Of a stretch of 64,000 nt of DNA, positions 1-12,095 are shown one piece after another. The notes under the pieces were generated by a model, which saw only the letters and a list, made by a program, of their open reading frames with translations, had not been told where the DNA came from and made no database searches. The stretch is from Staphylotrichum longicolle (taxonomy: Eukaryota; Ascomycota; Sordariomycetes; Sordariales; Chaetomiaceae). How positions within the stretch are numbered: the stretch's first letter is position 1; each line of letters begins with the position of its first letter. The translations under genes and the position numbers were made by a program. The DNA lies in assembly GCA_019096155.1 (NCBI GenBank), contig JAHCVI010000004.1, forward strand, positions 1,984,001 through 2,048,000, read 5' to 3'.

Positions 1-3000
1 CATCTTGTCGGACCGCTGCTTGAGGATGGCGTCGGACTGCTCTTCAAGCTCCTTGGTCTTCTGTTCGAATTCCGCCGCCTTGGCTTCCGCGGTCGCGATC
101 TTCTCTTCTAGAGCCTTGCGCTCTTCGTCCGAGAGACCGGGCGTTGGCTGAGAAGGCGCGGGTGTAGCGTCGGCCATGGTGACCTCACCACCGGCAGCAG
201 CTGCCGCTGCCTGTGCCAGAGCTTGGTCGCGCTCTGAAATGGCGGCGGCGAGTTCAGCCTTGAGCTGCGCAACCTGGGCCTCCGCCGCAGCCTTCTGCGA
301 CGAGACGGTCTCCAGTTCGTGTCGCAGGCTCTCGAGCTGCTGATTGAGCTCGGCGACTTGGTCAGAATTTGTGGAGTCGGCAGGCGGCTGCTCGGCTACT
401 GGAGGCGCCGGGGCGGCCGGAGCAGAGGGGACCGTTGCTTGCTGCACTTGCTGCTCCAAGAGCTGGTTTTTCTCGGTGACCTCCGCCAGCTGTTGTTTGG
501 CTGTCTCCAACTCCTGCTCTACGGCAGCCAACCGTTCGTTGACCGAATCGAGGTTGCCCTGGAGCGTGTTCTTGTCGTTGTTTGCATCATCGCGTTGAGA
601 CTTCATGTTCCTGAATCGAGTCTTGAAGTCCTCGGCAAGCCTCTCCTTGGTCGCCTTCCACTCGTTGGCCTTGGCATCCAAGGCGTCCTTAGCCTCCTGC
701 AGCTGTTGTTGCAGGGACTGCTCAGACTCCTTGAGAGCATCTCGCTCGGTCTCCAGACCCGCGATGGTCGCCTTGAGCTGTTCCGCCTCCTGGGGGTCAG
801 CCTGACCGTACTTGCTGAGGATCGACTCGATCCTCTTCTGCAAGCCTTCGCGGGCCTCCTGGAGCTGTTTGATCTCCTGCTCCTTGAAGCCCTTGTCGAG
901 TTCAAGTTCAGAAATGCGAGCCTCCAGAGGCTGGATCTTGCCCTCCAGTTCAGAAATCTTCTGAGACTTTTGCTCAAGCTGGGCTTGGGAGCGCTGGTTC
1001 TCATTGCGGAGAGTGACGTTGCTCTCGCGGATGAGGTTAAGCTCATTGAGTTTGTCCATAAGCTCTTTGTGTGTGAGGGAGCTCCGCGAGCTGTCGGCGC
1101 GAGCCCTGCGCTCCTGCTCAAGCTTGAGGCGCGCCTCGTCAAGTTGTGATTGCGAGTATTCGAGTTGTTGTTGCAGTCTCTTCGCCTCCTGAAGCTTGAT
1201 GTCGTACTGCACCTCAAGAATCTCCTTTTCGCGGCGCAAGTAGTTGTTAAGTTCACGGAGACCCTCGGTGGCGGCATCGGCGACGGAAGGCGAAGGGCCC
1301 TCGGCATCAGGCCGAGCCCGGTTCTGCTGCAAGGCGGTGATTTGAGACGTGACGCTGTCAAGCTGCTGGTTGAGAAGCTTGTTTTGCGCCGCGACATCTT
1401 CCCGCCTGGCCTTGATCTCCGATATCTCCTGCTCGAGCTGCTGACGGCGCTCTTCCCAGGATTGCTCACTCTGGGCGAGAGAAAGCCTGGCAGACTCTGC
1501 CTCCGCCCTCCAGGCGGCTGACTGTGTCTTCAGCTCGTTATGCTCGTGACGGATTTGCTGCAAAAGCTTGGCAGCTTCCGCGTGCTTGACGAGTTCCTGC
1601 TCGTAATCCTGCTGAGCCTTGGTGGCGATCTCCGCCTGGGCACGCAGGTCTTGCTGGTGGAATCGTGCGGTCTCCTTGTACCGCTCCTCCTCATCCTTCA
1701 AACGCGCGATATCGGCGTTCAACATGCGCTCCTTCTCCTCAAACTTTCTCGCGATGTCGCCCTGGGAATCCCGGAGCATGTTAAGCTCGTTGTTCGAGTT
1801 GGACAACTCGATCGTGAGGGCTTCAACACGTTGCTGCAGCTCATTGACCGAGGAAGTCTTCTCGTCCAGGGCAGCATCCATCTCTTGACGGTACTGGTCG
1901 TGCGACTCGTTGAGACTGGATAACTCTTCCTCCATATCCTTGCTGAGCTGCTTGAACTGCTCGGCCTGCTGCTTGGCGTTGTCGAGCTGGACATTGAGCA
2001 GATCCAGACTGTTCTTGAGTTCCTGAACCTCATTCTCCAACTCCTCGATGCGAGTTTGCGATTCGTTATCCGTCGTCGATTGCTCGTGGAGGGTACCGGG
2101 TCGGGGCGTCGGTAGGGGACGCAGGCGCTCGGCGCGCTCCTGGGCGTTCCGGAGCTCGATTTCGAGCTCTCCGACGCGCGCTTGAAGGTGGTCACGAGTC
2201 GTTCTGACCTGAACATTCTCCTCCTTGATTTGACCGATCATCGAAGTGAGTTCGTCAATCCGCTTTTGGAACTGCTGAGCGTCGAACTCTTTTCTCAGCT
2301 GGATCTTCTTCCCCTCATCGACTTCCTCAGAGAGCTTCCGCTTGGTGGTCGTCAACTCTCCATCAAGGGCATCGATCTGGGCTTGGAGCCTGCGCTTCGT
2401 CTCGGATTCAGAGAGCTCACGCTCGTTGAGTAGTGATTGCTGGCTCGAGAGCAAACCGTTAAGTCTTGTCTTCTCCTGTGCGAGGCTCTCGTTGTCTTGG
2501 CTGAGGCGCTCCTGGATGGTCTTCCAAAGCGTCTTTTCGGCGCGGAGATTGGCGTTTTCGCTGCGAAGGCTCTCGACGAGGCCACGCGCCTCCACCAGGT
2601 CCTCCGCGACTTGCTGAGTGCGCATGTCTTGCTTGGCCGCGGACTCGGAGAGAGACTGAGTGCGCTTCTGCAGCTCTTGCTTCTCATTTTGAAGTGCCTT
2701 GAAGTTCGACTCGAGCATGTTGTAGCGCTCCGTCGCAAGTGTCAATTGACTGGAAACACGGGAGACCTCGCTTTGAAGAGAGCCCTTCTCCGTCGACAAC
2801 TTCTCGATCTGGTCCTTCAAGGCGTTGCGGTCGGCTGATTGGTCGTTGCGGTACGAGTCGAACTGGGCTTGCAGCTCCCGCAGGGCGACCGTGAGGTTGG
2901 CCTCCTCGACCAACTGAGGTTGCTCGATGCTAGCGAGCACTTCACGCTCACCGCCGTCCCGAGTACGATCGAGAGCTTGCCGAATCTCGGCGGCCGACAC

Positions 3001-4999
3001 CTTCTGGTGGAGCATACGGCGGAACATGTCACGCTCCGCCATGTAGCTCTTCATCCGCACCGTGATCAACTGAACGTCGTCTCGTAGTTGCAAAACCGTC
3101 TTGCGGAGCTCCTCGGCATCCTCGTGGTCCTGGGCCGCTTGGTTCTTGGCAGCCAGCGCCTCCTCGTTCTCCATCTTGGTGGCAAGCTCCCGGGTGAGCT
3201 TCAGCAGCTCCTCATTCTTCTGCTGCAGTTCAAAGATGTCCTTGAAGGCGGCAAACCTCTCGGTGATGAACCGATGCGTGTCTGAGAGATCGTCCAACGC
3301 ATTCTCGGCGACCTCGCCGCGCTGGAGGCGCTCGAATTGAGCAATCTCCTCTTCGGTGAGATGGTCCATACCCTTCTCGCGCGCATGGATGTTGAAAATT
3401 AGCACATGGATTTGGGTGCTGAGATCGCGAAGCTGGGTCTGTAGGATTTTGGCCTCAGCCTGCGCGCTCGCAGCAGCAGCCTCGGCTTTGCGGGCGGCCT
3501 TCACGGCAGCATCCCGCTGCTCGTAAGATTGTTCCGCAATCTCGGACATGTGTACGTTGTCGTTGCGAAGGCGCTCGGTTTCGGCCTGGAGTTCCTCAAG
3601 CTCTGGCATCTTCGCCTCCAACATACTGACTGCGTCATCGAGCTCTTCCTGGAGCTTTTGGTTCCGACGCTGCTCCCCAGTGAGGTGTGCCTTGACCTTG
3701 AGAAGCTCCTCGAGCGTCTCGGTGGCACGCTGAGACGCCTTCCCGCGAATCGAGGCCGGCGTGCCGAACGGAGACGATGGGCGAGCGAGGTAGGAACCAT
3801 TGGCGCGGGGAGTCTGAGGCGCAGAGCCAGGCACACCATTGTGGGAATCAACAACGGCCCGGAGACGGTCGATCTCGGCCTGGAGTTCCTCTGTCTGGCG
3901 CTCGGCTTGGGCGTAATCTTCTTTCTGTTGCTCCAGTTCGCGCCGGACGCGCCGAACCTCTTCGGCAGCATCGTCCTTGACCTGTTCGAGCCGAAGCTCG
4001 ACCTCTTTGAGGCGGTTGCGGTGTGTTTGTGACTGTTGGTCCTTCAGCTCCACCAGGCGCCTCGACGACTCCAGCTCCTGCCTGAAGCTCTCCTCAGCAC
4101 GGGCGGCAGATTCTTGCAGCTGCTGCACCTTTGTAAGAGCCTCTTCCGCCTTGTTTTGAGCTTCCTCGAGCCGCTTGCGAAGTTGTTGCTCGGTCCGAGT
4201 AAGCGATTCAATGTTCGAGAGGGCGTCCTCGTTTTGCCGTTGCAGTTCGGCAATTCTTGCACCCTTCTCCTTCCGAATCTTGAGACTTTCTGCCGTCTTG
4301 GTCTTCAGCTCGGCATCGTACCAGTCGTTGTTCTTCTTGGCCAATTCCAGCTCCTGTTTGAGAGCCTCTTCACGATACTTTGCCGAGTTCGCTGCTGTCT
4401 GAGCAGTTTGTACGGCCTGGTTCAAGGTCGTGATGTCCTGGTTCAGCTTCAAAATCTTCTGATGTTGCTTCTGAAGCTCCTCCGAAAGGCTGGCGTTCGC
4501 GGTGGTTTTCGAGTCCACGATCGCGAGCGTTTCACGGTTGGATGTCTCCAGAGAGGCGATGCGGGCCCGGAGGGTTTCGATCTCGGAGAGCGACGTCGTT
4601 CCGGAGGACTTGAGGGTTTGCAGTTCATTTTCGAGCGATCGCCGTGCAGTTTCTAAATTGACAGCGTGTTAGCGCAACACACACCGGCAGGAGAATGGGG
4701 CAAATTCTGCTCTTGCCTTCGGTCTGAAGTTTCTGACGCAACTCTTCCACGTCCTTAAGAGCCTTGTCTGTGGTCGCTTTGAATTGCTCACATCGGGATT
4801 CGGCGCCTCTAAACGCGGCTTCCAGTTCCACACCGAGCTGGAATTTCTCCTGCTCTAGGTCGCGGAGCTTGGTGACGATGGCGCCGAGAACCGATGCAAC
4901 AAGGTCGACAGTCGGCGCGGTCACGACTGCGTCCAGGTCCGGCTGCGGCACGCCGGCATGCGTGGAGAGGTAGCTGAGGTCAACCTCGGCGGCCGCCAT
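1..4999 (-). CDS. MLP1: Nuclear pore basket protein Mlp1/Tpr (N-terminal part, runs off the window)
   Basis: Large coiled-coil protein of the nuclear-pore basket (Mlp1/Mlp2 in yeast, Tpr in animals). In that family it anchors at the nuclear face of the pore and takes part in mRNA export and quality control. The start at 4999 opens with MAAAEVDLSYLSTHAGVPQP. Exon 1 is 4999-4717. Exon 2 runs from 4652 through position 1 with no stop, giving 1,645 codons; about 2,000 is usual, so the C-terminus lies outside. From about residue 60 the protein is almost unbroken heptad coiled coil rich in E, Q, K, L and R. A short break near residue 380 contains PGSAPQTPRANGS. The intron at 4653-4716 has a GC donor (AAG|GCAAGA) and a GCTAAC branch site; splicing restores QTEETARRSLENEL. 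Family call is firm; the Mlp1 symbol is by analogy. Confidence 0.92.
4653..4716 (-). other. GC-AG intron of the Mlp1/Tpr gene
   Basis: 64-nt intron with donor GCAAGA instead of GT, branch GCTAAC and acceptor TTTAG. The only GT alternative (GTGTGT) would leave a 30-nt intron, too short. Removing the 64 nt joins two coiled-coil stretches in frame. Confidence 0.8.
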
Positions 5000-6143
5000 G
5001 GTGTTGCCGTCTGGGATCTTTCAGTGCATCAGTCGGTATCGAATGACGGATCCGTCGGTGATGGAAGCCGGGTCACGGAAAATTGAATGTGTGAATGATC
5101 GGTCGACTCTCGCCTCACAAGAGTCGCGCAATTGATGTGAGGTTGCGGGAGGATTGGCTTTGATGTTTCGCGCTTGGAAGGAACTTGAAGCTCCAGTTGG
5201 CGCTTTGCTCGCAACTCTGTTTTCGGCAAGAACCAGCCCAGCCGCGAGCTTGCGCGTGGCTGCCAATCAGCACAGCAACGATTTTTGTGGGGCAATGACA
5301 CAAAGACAGGGGAGCTCAAAGATGGTTCGTGCGCTGACAGGCAGGCTTGAGTGGGGCCTTGAGCTCCCAACCACACATCGACCGTGTCACGCCCGTGCAG
5401 TTGACTGCGAGGGCACTTTCACGAACAGTTGACTCGGGTTAAGTTGTTCCTTCTCTTTTTCACAAAAACGGAAAAAGATGTTTTTCTTTTTTTCGTGACT
5501 CTATTGCACGAATATTGTCAATCTCTCATTTTTTGACGTTACTACAGGTACCTATTTCTTTTCTGAGGTTCAGGAACGTCGCAAACGGCGAGGACACAGA
5601 CCCTTGGACCTCGATCCTCTCACTCTCATGAGCGGTAGTACCTTGAAGAAGTCGATCAAATTCATCATAAATGTTGCATGGACACCATTGGCGAGATGAA
5701 CAGCTGTCTTGATTATGACCTTACCCCACGCCACGTTCAAACAAGCGGCAAGAAGAACACGTCAGCGCATCCAGCGGTTCACCAGACATCTCGTCCCCGG
5801 CGGGAGTTCTTTTTGGCAGGCGGAAACACTCTTGAACTGGCTGGAACAACGAGAAACTTACTTAACCTGCTTTCAGTCTCTTCTGTGCCCCGAGATTGCC
5901 TCAGTAACTTGACGCCTTTGACAGTTTCAGTAACGGCGGCACGCTGGCTCTCATCCATTCCAAATGCAAATGCACGCTGAATTCACCACAAAACAAACTA
6001 AACAAGATACAGCAAACCCAAAACAAATCTCACCTCGCCCTTGGTATGAGTCACACAAACGCCCGGCTCCCCACTGCACTCAACAACCAACCTGGTTGCT
6101 CGCTCACACACAGACACAACTCCAGGAACTCTCATCACGACCA
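5000..6143. promoter_or_regulatory. Intergenic: Mlp1 promoter and 3' end of the next gene
   Basis: 1.1 kb without a convincing gene. It must hold the upstream region of the Mlp1/Tpr gene and the terminator of the cysteine-repeat gene, both read on the minus strand. A T-rich stretch lies near 5450-5500. Open frames here are short and have no family look. Confidence 0.5.
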
Positions 6144-8696
6144 TCACCTCGCGATCCCATGCCCCTGCCCGGAATCCATCTCATGCAACTCTGGCACCGG
6201 CCCCGACTGCCACGACGCCTGCGGGTAATACCCACCCTGCCCCTGACCCTGGCCCTGGCCCTGGCCCTGGCCCTGATACCCCGCCATCTGCCCCATCTGC
6301 ATCTGCGGCGACTGCTGGTGCTGCGACAGCGGCGACGGATACCCCCCCTGCCCCTGGTACGCACCATACTGCTGCTGCTGCTGCTGCTGATACCCGTACT
6401 GTTGAGGCTGCTGCGTCGGCTGCCCCGCCAGCTCCGGACGGTTCGCCCCGGCGTGGTGGAACTGCGTGCCCTGCCCCTGCAGCTCCGACATGTTCTGCGG
6501 CGCCGGCGGCGGGTACATGGCGCCCTGGCCCTGGAGCTCGGGGCGGTTGGGCTGGGGCGCGCCCTGGCCGTAGAGTTCGGTCGCGTGGGGGTGCGGTGGT
6601 TGCGGCGACTGTTGTTGTTGTTGTTGTTGAGGGGGAGGGGGAGGGGCAAACATGCCCTGGAGTTCGGGGCGGTTCGGTTGGTTGTAGAACCCGGGGCTGT
6701 TGGGGGAGGGCGGGGGCGGGGTGCCGGCGGCTTGGCTGTGGAGTTCGGGTCGGTTGGGCATGGGCGGGTAGAGGGCGGATTGGCCGGAGAGCTCGGCCTG
6801 GTTGTTCGGGGGTGGGGTGAAGGCGCCCGTGTTGTTGGCCGAGACGGGGGAGACGGTGTCGGCGCGGGTCGGGAGGGCGCCGACTTTAAGCGTGCTGGGG
6901 GGGGGGCTGGGAGGCGGCGGCGGCGCGGCGACCGAGTCGCTGTGCAGTTCTTGCTTGCCGTAGGGGACGAGGGGCACGGGCGGATCGTTGGCGCCCGGGG
7001 CGTTGTCGGGGATGCGGAGGGAGTCGGGGCGGTTCTTGCGCACGGTCTTGACGATGAAGAAGATGGCGGCGCCGAGAAGGGCAAGGCCACCGATGCAGCC
7101 GACGACAGCTCCGACGATGACGGGGGTGCTGGGACCGGTGGTAGTTGAGGGATTGCCGTTTCCGTTGGCGCTGGTGGTTCCATTGCCGCCGCCGGAGCCC
7201 CCGTTGTTGCCTCCGTTGCCGTTCCCGCCGTTGCTGTTACTGCCACCGGTCTGCTGAGGGCCGCCTGGGGAACGGCTCCCTGGGTACGACTGCTCCACCG
7301 AGTTGGTGACGCCGGCAGCTGTCACCTGTGCTGCGGCAGCGCTGCAGTAGTAGTTGTACACCTGACCAACAGTTAGTTTTTGGACAGGGCCTTGGGGCTA
7401 ACAAGGGGTGTTACGGCAACGGCAGATGAGACATCTTCGACAGCAGTCGAAGCGCACTCGTACTTGACGGACGAGGTGATTTCTTTCAGAACCTCTTTGG
7501 TCAAGCCGTCTTTGAGGCACACGCACGAGGCGAGAGCCTGGGGGCCGCTGGGGCACAGGTCGTAGGTTTGCTGCAGCGGGGGTCAGCAACTGTCGTCTGC
7601 ATCCATTCAGGGACGCCTTGCGCAACCAGGCGGACACTTACCCGATTAACGGCATAGCTTAACCCCGACGCGGCGCATGGTGCAAGGCCGCTAAACTGCG
7701 GCAAATCCGTGATGTAATACGTCACTGATTGGGTCAGCAACTGGCCCTCTGGGTCAGAGAATGTCGGACGTACTGTCGCCAGGAGGGTTGGACGGCCTCG
7801 GGAGATTTGTTGTGCCATTGTTCATGAGGCAGTAAGCCGCAAACATGGCCTGGGCGGACGAGATATCTGCGCTGTTTGTAGAGCATGAGTACTTGACCGA
7901 ACTGTTGATGATCTGGCTGACGGCAAGCGAGTTCCTGTTCTTGCTGCAGGCGCAGCTGGCCAGCGCGGGAGCATCAGTCGGGCATCGGCCGTCGGTCTGG
8001 ACTCAAGGTTAGGGGGTTGAGGGTGCGACATTTGCAGGTTTCTATCTCGCCGCTTACCATGGCTCTGTTTCCCATGACAGTTGGTTAGCTCGCCGACGAT
8101 TATTGTCGCGTGGAAGTCAGGGGGTTGATCAGCTTACCCAACAGCATATCTGAGGGCAGACGACGCACATGGCGCAAGGTAGCCGACCTCTGGGAGTTCT
8201 GTGATCAGGGCGGTGACGGCTGTCGGAGTAGCAAAGTTGACGGTGGCACTCGGGTCGCAGTACAGGCTGAGCATCTGGCTGACGGTCAGCGGTGACATCG
8301 TCACGTCCGAGTTCAGCCCGTGCTCACACTCATGGCCGATGACTGGTCATCGCTAGCCGTCGATCCGCACGAGTAGCTGACCGATGCTGAGATCCTCGAC
8401 GTGATGGAGGCATAGTTGTTGTTCTTGGTGCAGATGCAGGACTGCAGCTGGGTCGCGGAGTCTGGGCATTTGTCGGAAGTTTGTGCGAAGATGTTGTAGC
8501 TAAGAGCATACTGCGCACACGGCGCCTTGAACACGACTCAGTCAGTATCCGTCCAGCGGACTGAGGGCGGACCAGGGGCGGCTGGACGTACAAGAAGGCT
8601 GAACTGAGGGATGGCCGTCACATCGACGATCGACGCTGCCCCGGCCGATGCGACTGCCAGAGACAGCGCGGCCACCGAGGCGAGTGTTCGGCCCAT
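6144..8696 (-). CDS. Secreted/membrane protein with three six-cysteine repeats and a Pro/Gln-rich tail
   Basis: Eight-exon model of 708 aa: 8696-8592, 8525-8328, 8274-8138, 8064-8058, 7996-7774, 7724-7642, 7570-7415, 7361-6144. MGRTLASVAALSLAVASAGA is a signal peptide. Three repeats of about 90 residues follow, each with the pattern PQFSxLAPCA, CP, SCxCxK, SVxYxC and YC (six Cys). A Gly/Asn/Ser linker leads to one membrane span (VIVGAVVGCIGGLALLGAAI), then a basic stop-transfer stretch. The 250-residue cytoplasmic tail is rich in P, Q and G and repeats NRPELQGQG-like units. Topology suggests a cell-wall or surface sensor-like protein; function unknown. Cysteine spacing resembles but does not fit CFEM. 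An in-frame upstream ATG exists, but the chosen start gives the cleanest signal peptide. Confidence 0.75.
6236..6277 (-). repeat. CCCTGG hexanucleotide microsatellite in coding sequence
   Basis: About seven near-perfect copies of CCCTGG (plus strand) encode a run of alternating Gly-Gln in the tail of the cysteine-repeat protein. Confidence 0.85.
8058..8064 (-). other. 7-nt microexon in the cysteine-repeat gene
   Basis: Seven bases (AGCCATG on the minus strand) lie between acceptor AAACAG and donor GTAAGC. They are flanked by introns 8065-8137 and 7997-8057. Only their inclusion restores the frame (AVG-AM-TDGRCP) and the spacing seen in the sister repeats (NIFAQTSDKCP, AVNRQTYDLCP). Confidence 0.7.
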
Positions 8697-9815
8697 CTTG
8701 ATGTAAAGAATAGAAAGCAAATAGATGTGTATTAAAAGGGCCAACGAGAAGTAGAAACGAGAGGACGGCACTGAGAAACACCTTCGTGCCGGATGATCTC
8801 CTGAGCTTCACTCTCAGGTTTGATCGTGCAGCAAGCGCCGGAAGAGGAGAAAAAAATTGGAGGGAACGACATCGGGATGATTCCCATGTGGGAGGGGCCA
8901 CCCACGCGTCTCTGCCAGGCAGGCCGCCGTTTGGGGGCAGGGGGGTGGGAGGGAAGACGGCGTGCTGCCTGTGCCGAGAGCAAACCCCCGGCCTGTCGGA
9001 GTGCCCATCGCGAAGCCCTCCCCAAAAGCGGCATGGTGGTGGGCTGAGCCTACAAAATGCAACCTCTGGAACCGCAGTGTTTTCTGGAGCAGCGTCTTGA
9101 GATGAAGGCTTGGGCCCTTGGCGCGGTGATTTCCCCTGAGAAGACTGCGGTTAAGGATCCCTGTCAGCTGAAAAGACCATCAAGCTTAATACAAAGAAGG
9201 TTGTCTCAGAGTCGCATTGGCCAATGAAGAGAGAGAAGGGCTGCAGGGTCAACCAATGAGCGCGGGTGGTGCGAGAAAGAGGCTGATCTGGGCATGGAAC
9301 GCGACTCGGCTTGTCCCGTCACAAAAGACGGAAACGGTATACCTCGCAATCTCGGAGTGTTGACAGACTTCTTTGTTCCGCCAAGGGACCAGCTTGGAAA
9401 ACACGTCATCACATGATGAGAAGCTTCGAGGCCTCACCACGGGCCCCGTTGCACACAGCCCTTTCGCCGCTGCAGACCAGCGGCCGCGGTGCCAAAGCGC
9501 CGGGATGGGCGTGACTCTCCGCTTGCCGCCCCTGAGCGGCCCCGTTCTGCTGCATGTCAGCTGCGGCGCAACATGAAGCCGCGGGATTGGCTGCTCATTT
9601 TGCGTGGCTCTCTGGGGATTCATGCAAAAAGCATGGTCGTCGGGGCGCATCGGCCAGGAATTGCTCTCACGCGACGACGCCAAAACCATCAGCAGGCCTC
9701 TTTGAGAGACGACGTTCGGGATTGGAGCCAAGCATGGGGAAATCCCAAATCACGGACAAACAAACAGGAACTGTGAATGCTGTTAGATTCCCATCCTCTT
9801 AAAACCGTTAGCCCC
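8697..9815. other. Intergenic region
   Basis: 1.1 kb upstream of the cysteine-repeat gene and downstream of the DOPA-dioxygenase-like gene. Only short overlapping frames on both strands, none with family features. CCAAT-like words occur (for example near 9220 and 9250). Confidence 0.5.
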
Positions 9816-10499
9816 TCAGCTTGCTGCCTTCTTCTTCTGCGCCTCTGCCAGCGCCCTGAACCTCCCCACGTCCAACGGTAGCCTCTCCCCCATCCAGATG
9901 GCCCTCTCGGTGTGGTTCCGCAGCTCCCTCTCCATCTCGGGCACGTCCTCCTCGGTGGTGTTGGGGTGCACGAGCACCGACAGCGGCCCGCGCCACACGG
10001 CGAGCCAGGGGATGACGGCGCCGAACTGGGCCGGGGTGAACAAGTTCACCTCGAACATGGCGACGGGGTGAGGCCCGATGGGGCGGTCCCAGAAGGTGTA
10101 GATGCGCAGCTCGGGGAACTCACGGCGGATGCGCTCCCAGAGCTGGCGGGCGTATTGGGATTCTGGCGAGTGTTAGTTTATGATTTCGGTGACATCTACC
10201 GAGTTGTCAAGGGAGAGATTTGACATACGCTCCGGGTTGGTTTGAAAGTAGTAAATGTGGACATCACTGCATCGGATCAGTGGGAAACGGCGCAGCGAGT
10301 GCGTATTCGTTGTTACTTACAAGCCGCCTCTCCGGCCGTTGTCCAAGGGTTCAGTAAACTTCTCATAGGCGGCGCTGAGCACGCCGGTCTGGGGGTTCCG
10401 GAAGCTCTTGCCGTCCTCGGCCCGGTCCTCGGGAAGCGGCGGGGCGTTTTCGTAGCCGGCCAGCGGCGATGGGTAATTGAAGTGCAGCGAGTCCGACAT
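9816..10499 (-). CDS. DOPA 4,5-dioxygenase-like protein
   Basis: Three exons (10499-10321, 10266-10229, 10162-9816) encode 187 aa, the usual length of the fungal DOPA-dioxygenase (PF08883) family. Known members open an aromatic ring (extradiol cleavage of DOPA, or related substrates); most fungal copies are uncharacterised. Visible histidines sit in GGFDVHIYYFQTNPE, RPIGPHPVAMFEVN and GPLSVLVHPNT, which are the likely metal or active-site positions. Introns 10267-10320 and 10163-10228 are normal GT-AG, and splicing yields the family motif FDVHIYYFQ exactly. No signal peptide, so probably cytosolic. It is divergent from the orphan gene starting at 11244. Confidence 0.88.
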
Positions 10500-11243
10500 T
10501 GTTGTTAGTTGGGTACTTTATTTTGTCAGAACGGAACGGGGGGTTAGCGATGAGTGCAAACCACACCAGGGCGTGAGTCGCAGTTTATCTCGAGCTGTTG
10601 AGACTCGATGTGGTGAGAGACAAGAGACAGGTTTGTAAGCAGAGTTCCACAGCTGACCGATTGACCGAATGGGCGACGGTGGAACCCCGCAGCTAGAGAT
10701 GGCTTCAGGTTACCTGAGCCATGACGTGATCTGCTTCGGGGATTTCATCTCCAGCTTCTTTGACGACGCGGGGCCGGCGAGGGCATTATCGTATCGTGCG
10801 CCTGCTTCTGAATCTTTGGGGAAACGGTTGCACTCCTCGTCTTGGGATGTTGAGACCAAATGGGTTGTCGTGAAAAAATTTTCGCAATGGTCGTTCTACC
10901 TTTCGTCCGTTACACCCGACAGCATGCATGCAATCAGGGGCGCCTTCCGGGTTCCAACCTGGAAGGTTTCTGTTTAATGTTTGGTAGAAAATCTGACCTT
11001 GAGAAAGAAAGAACGGCGGAGTGAGGAACGTTGAGCTGGGCATCTTGTTGCTCGGAAGGAACCCCACACCTTGGTCTGAAGACTGCTCTGCCTTCTTCGA
11101 TCAATCTCATTTTCCAAGCTCCCCAAGATCCCAGAGGCTGGCAAACCAAGCGGTGCCCCAAAAAAAACAACCAGTCTGTTAGTTTATCCCTTCATTAACC
11201 CACTTCCGCTCGACATTACGGGGCGTCCGAAGAACCGAAGGCA
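10500..11243. promoter_or_regulatory. Shared divergent promoter region
   Basis: 744 bp between the starts of the DOPA-dioxygenase-like gene (minus) and the orphan gene (plus). No credible gene inside; a 102-codon frame at 10669-10977 looks random. Confidence 0.5.
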
Positions 11244-12095
11244 ATGGCTGCCAAAACCAACCGGTAATCAGCTACTTTTGTCCCTTCTTTCAACACTTCC
11301 TTGTCGTTGTCTCAGGCATGGAAAGACTGGACTATGTGGCTAACTGATCGTAGACATTTCTGGAGTGACGGCGAAAATGCGCATGACAGCATCGAGAGCG
11401 CCACCAACCTCGGACCCCGGCTCTGCACCGAGGATGTTGTTCGGGCCATCTGGAACGACCTTCTCCGAGTCTACTTCCCCGACCACCTCCAGGGCCGCGC
11501 GGGCGTCAAATACCGCGTCCAGACAGGAGCGTACCGAGGACCGCCGGGAAAGGAAGGGGAGACGAAACCGGACGTTGTCGTTACACAGTTGGCCACCTCG
11601 CAGCCCGGAGTTCCACCAACCAAGCGGGATATCCTTTGGGTCCAATGCGGGACGCCAGACCCAGAAAACCAGCCCCGCGGATGGAACAGGATGATGAAGG
11701 AAGCTGTGAACCGACTAACTGTCGCGCACCCGACTCGCAGTGTCTATCTTTTACTGGCAAATGGGATCCAGTGGATGTTGTTCGAGTGGATTCCTGGCAG
11801 CTTGCGGTCGCCGCTTCAGTTCTGCGCACACAGCTCGAGCGTCACCTGGACTGTCCACCCACAGATCCACCTCGTTCCTCTTGCCGGCACCTCCTACCTT
11901 GCCCGGATGGACCCGAATGGGCATTTTGACCAGATCGACACGAGGGGGGCTTATTCCTTGGACTTTTGGACCATGGATCCGACTGAGCAGCGGCCGTTCA
12001 ACTTGTCTGCGTTGCTCCACCTCGAAGACTGTTTGGCTCATATCCAGGCGGCCGCTTACACCGGAGGGCCGAATCCCGCTCATTTTCATTCTTAA
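11244..12095 (+). CDS. Conserved-looking orphan protein, possibly PD-(D/E)XK-like fold
   Basis: Two-exon model: 11244-11263 and 11354-12095, 253 aa. The start has a good context (GGCAATGGC). Intron 11264-11353 has GTAATC, CTAAC and CGTAG, and splicing gives MAAKTNRHFWSDGENAH. Without splicing the long frame has only a later ATG at 11334. The middle reads KPDVVVTQL, about 20 residues, then RDILWVQCGTPDPEN and YLLLANGIQWMLFEW. This strand pattern (D-x-V-V ... I-L-W-V-x-C ... L-L-x-N-G) recalls the degenerate nuclease-fold proteins common in moulds, but the catalytic E-x-K is absent. No signal peptide or membrane span. Function not recognised; the fold suggestion is weak. Confidence 0.65.

Noticed and set aside
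319..1469. Several 60-290 codon frames on both strands
   Set aside because: They lie inside the continuous Mlp1/Tpr coiled-coil exon and are composition shadows.
6144..8696. CFEM domain for the cysteine repeats
   Set aside because: Only six Cys per repeat, and the CxxxC pair after the first Cys expected in CFEM is absent.
10669..10977. 102-codon plus-strand gene
   Set aside because: No recognisable features and it sits in a divergent promoter region.
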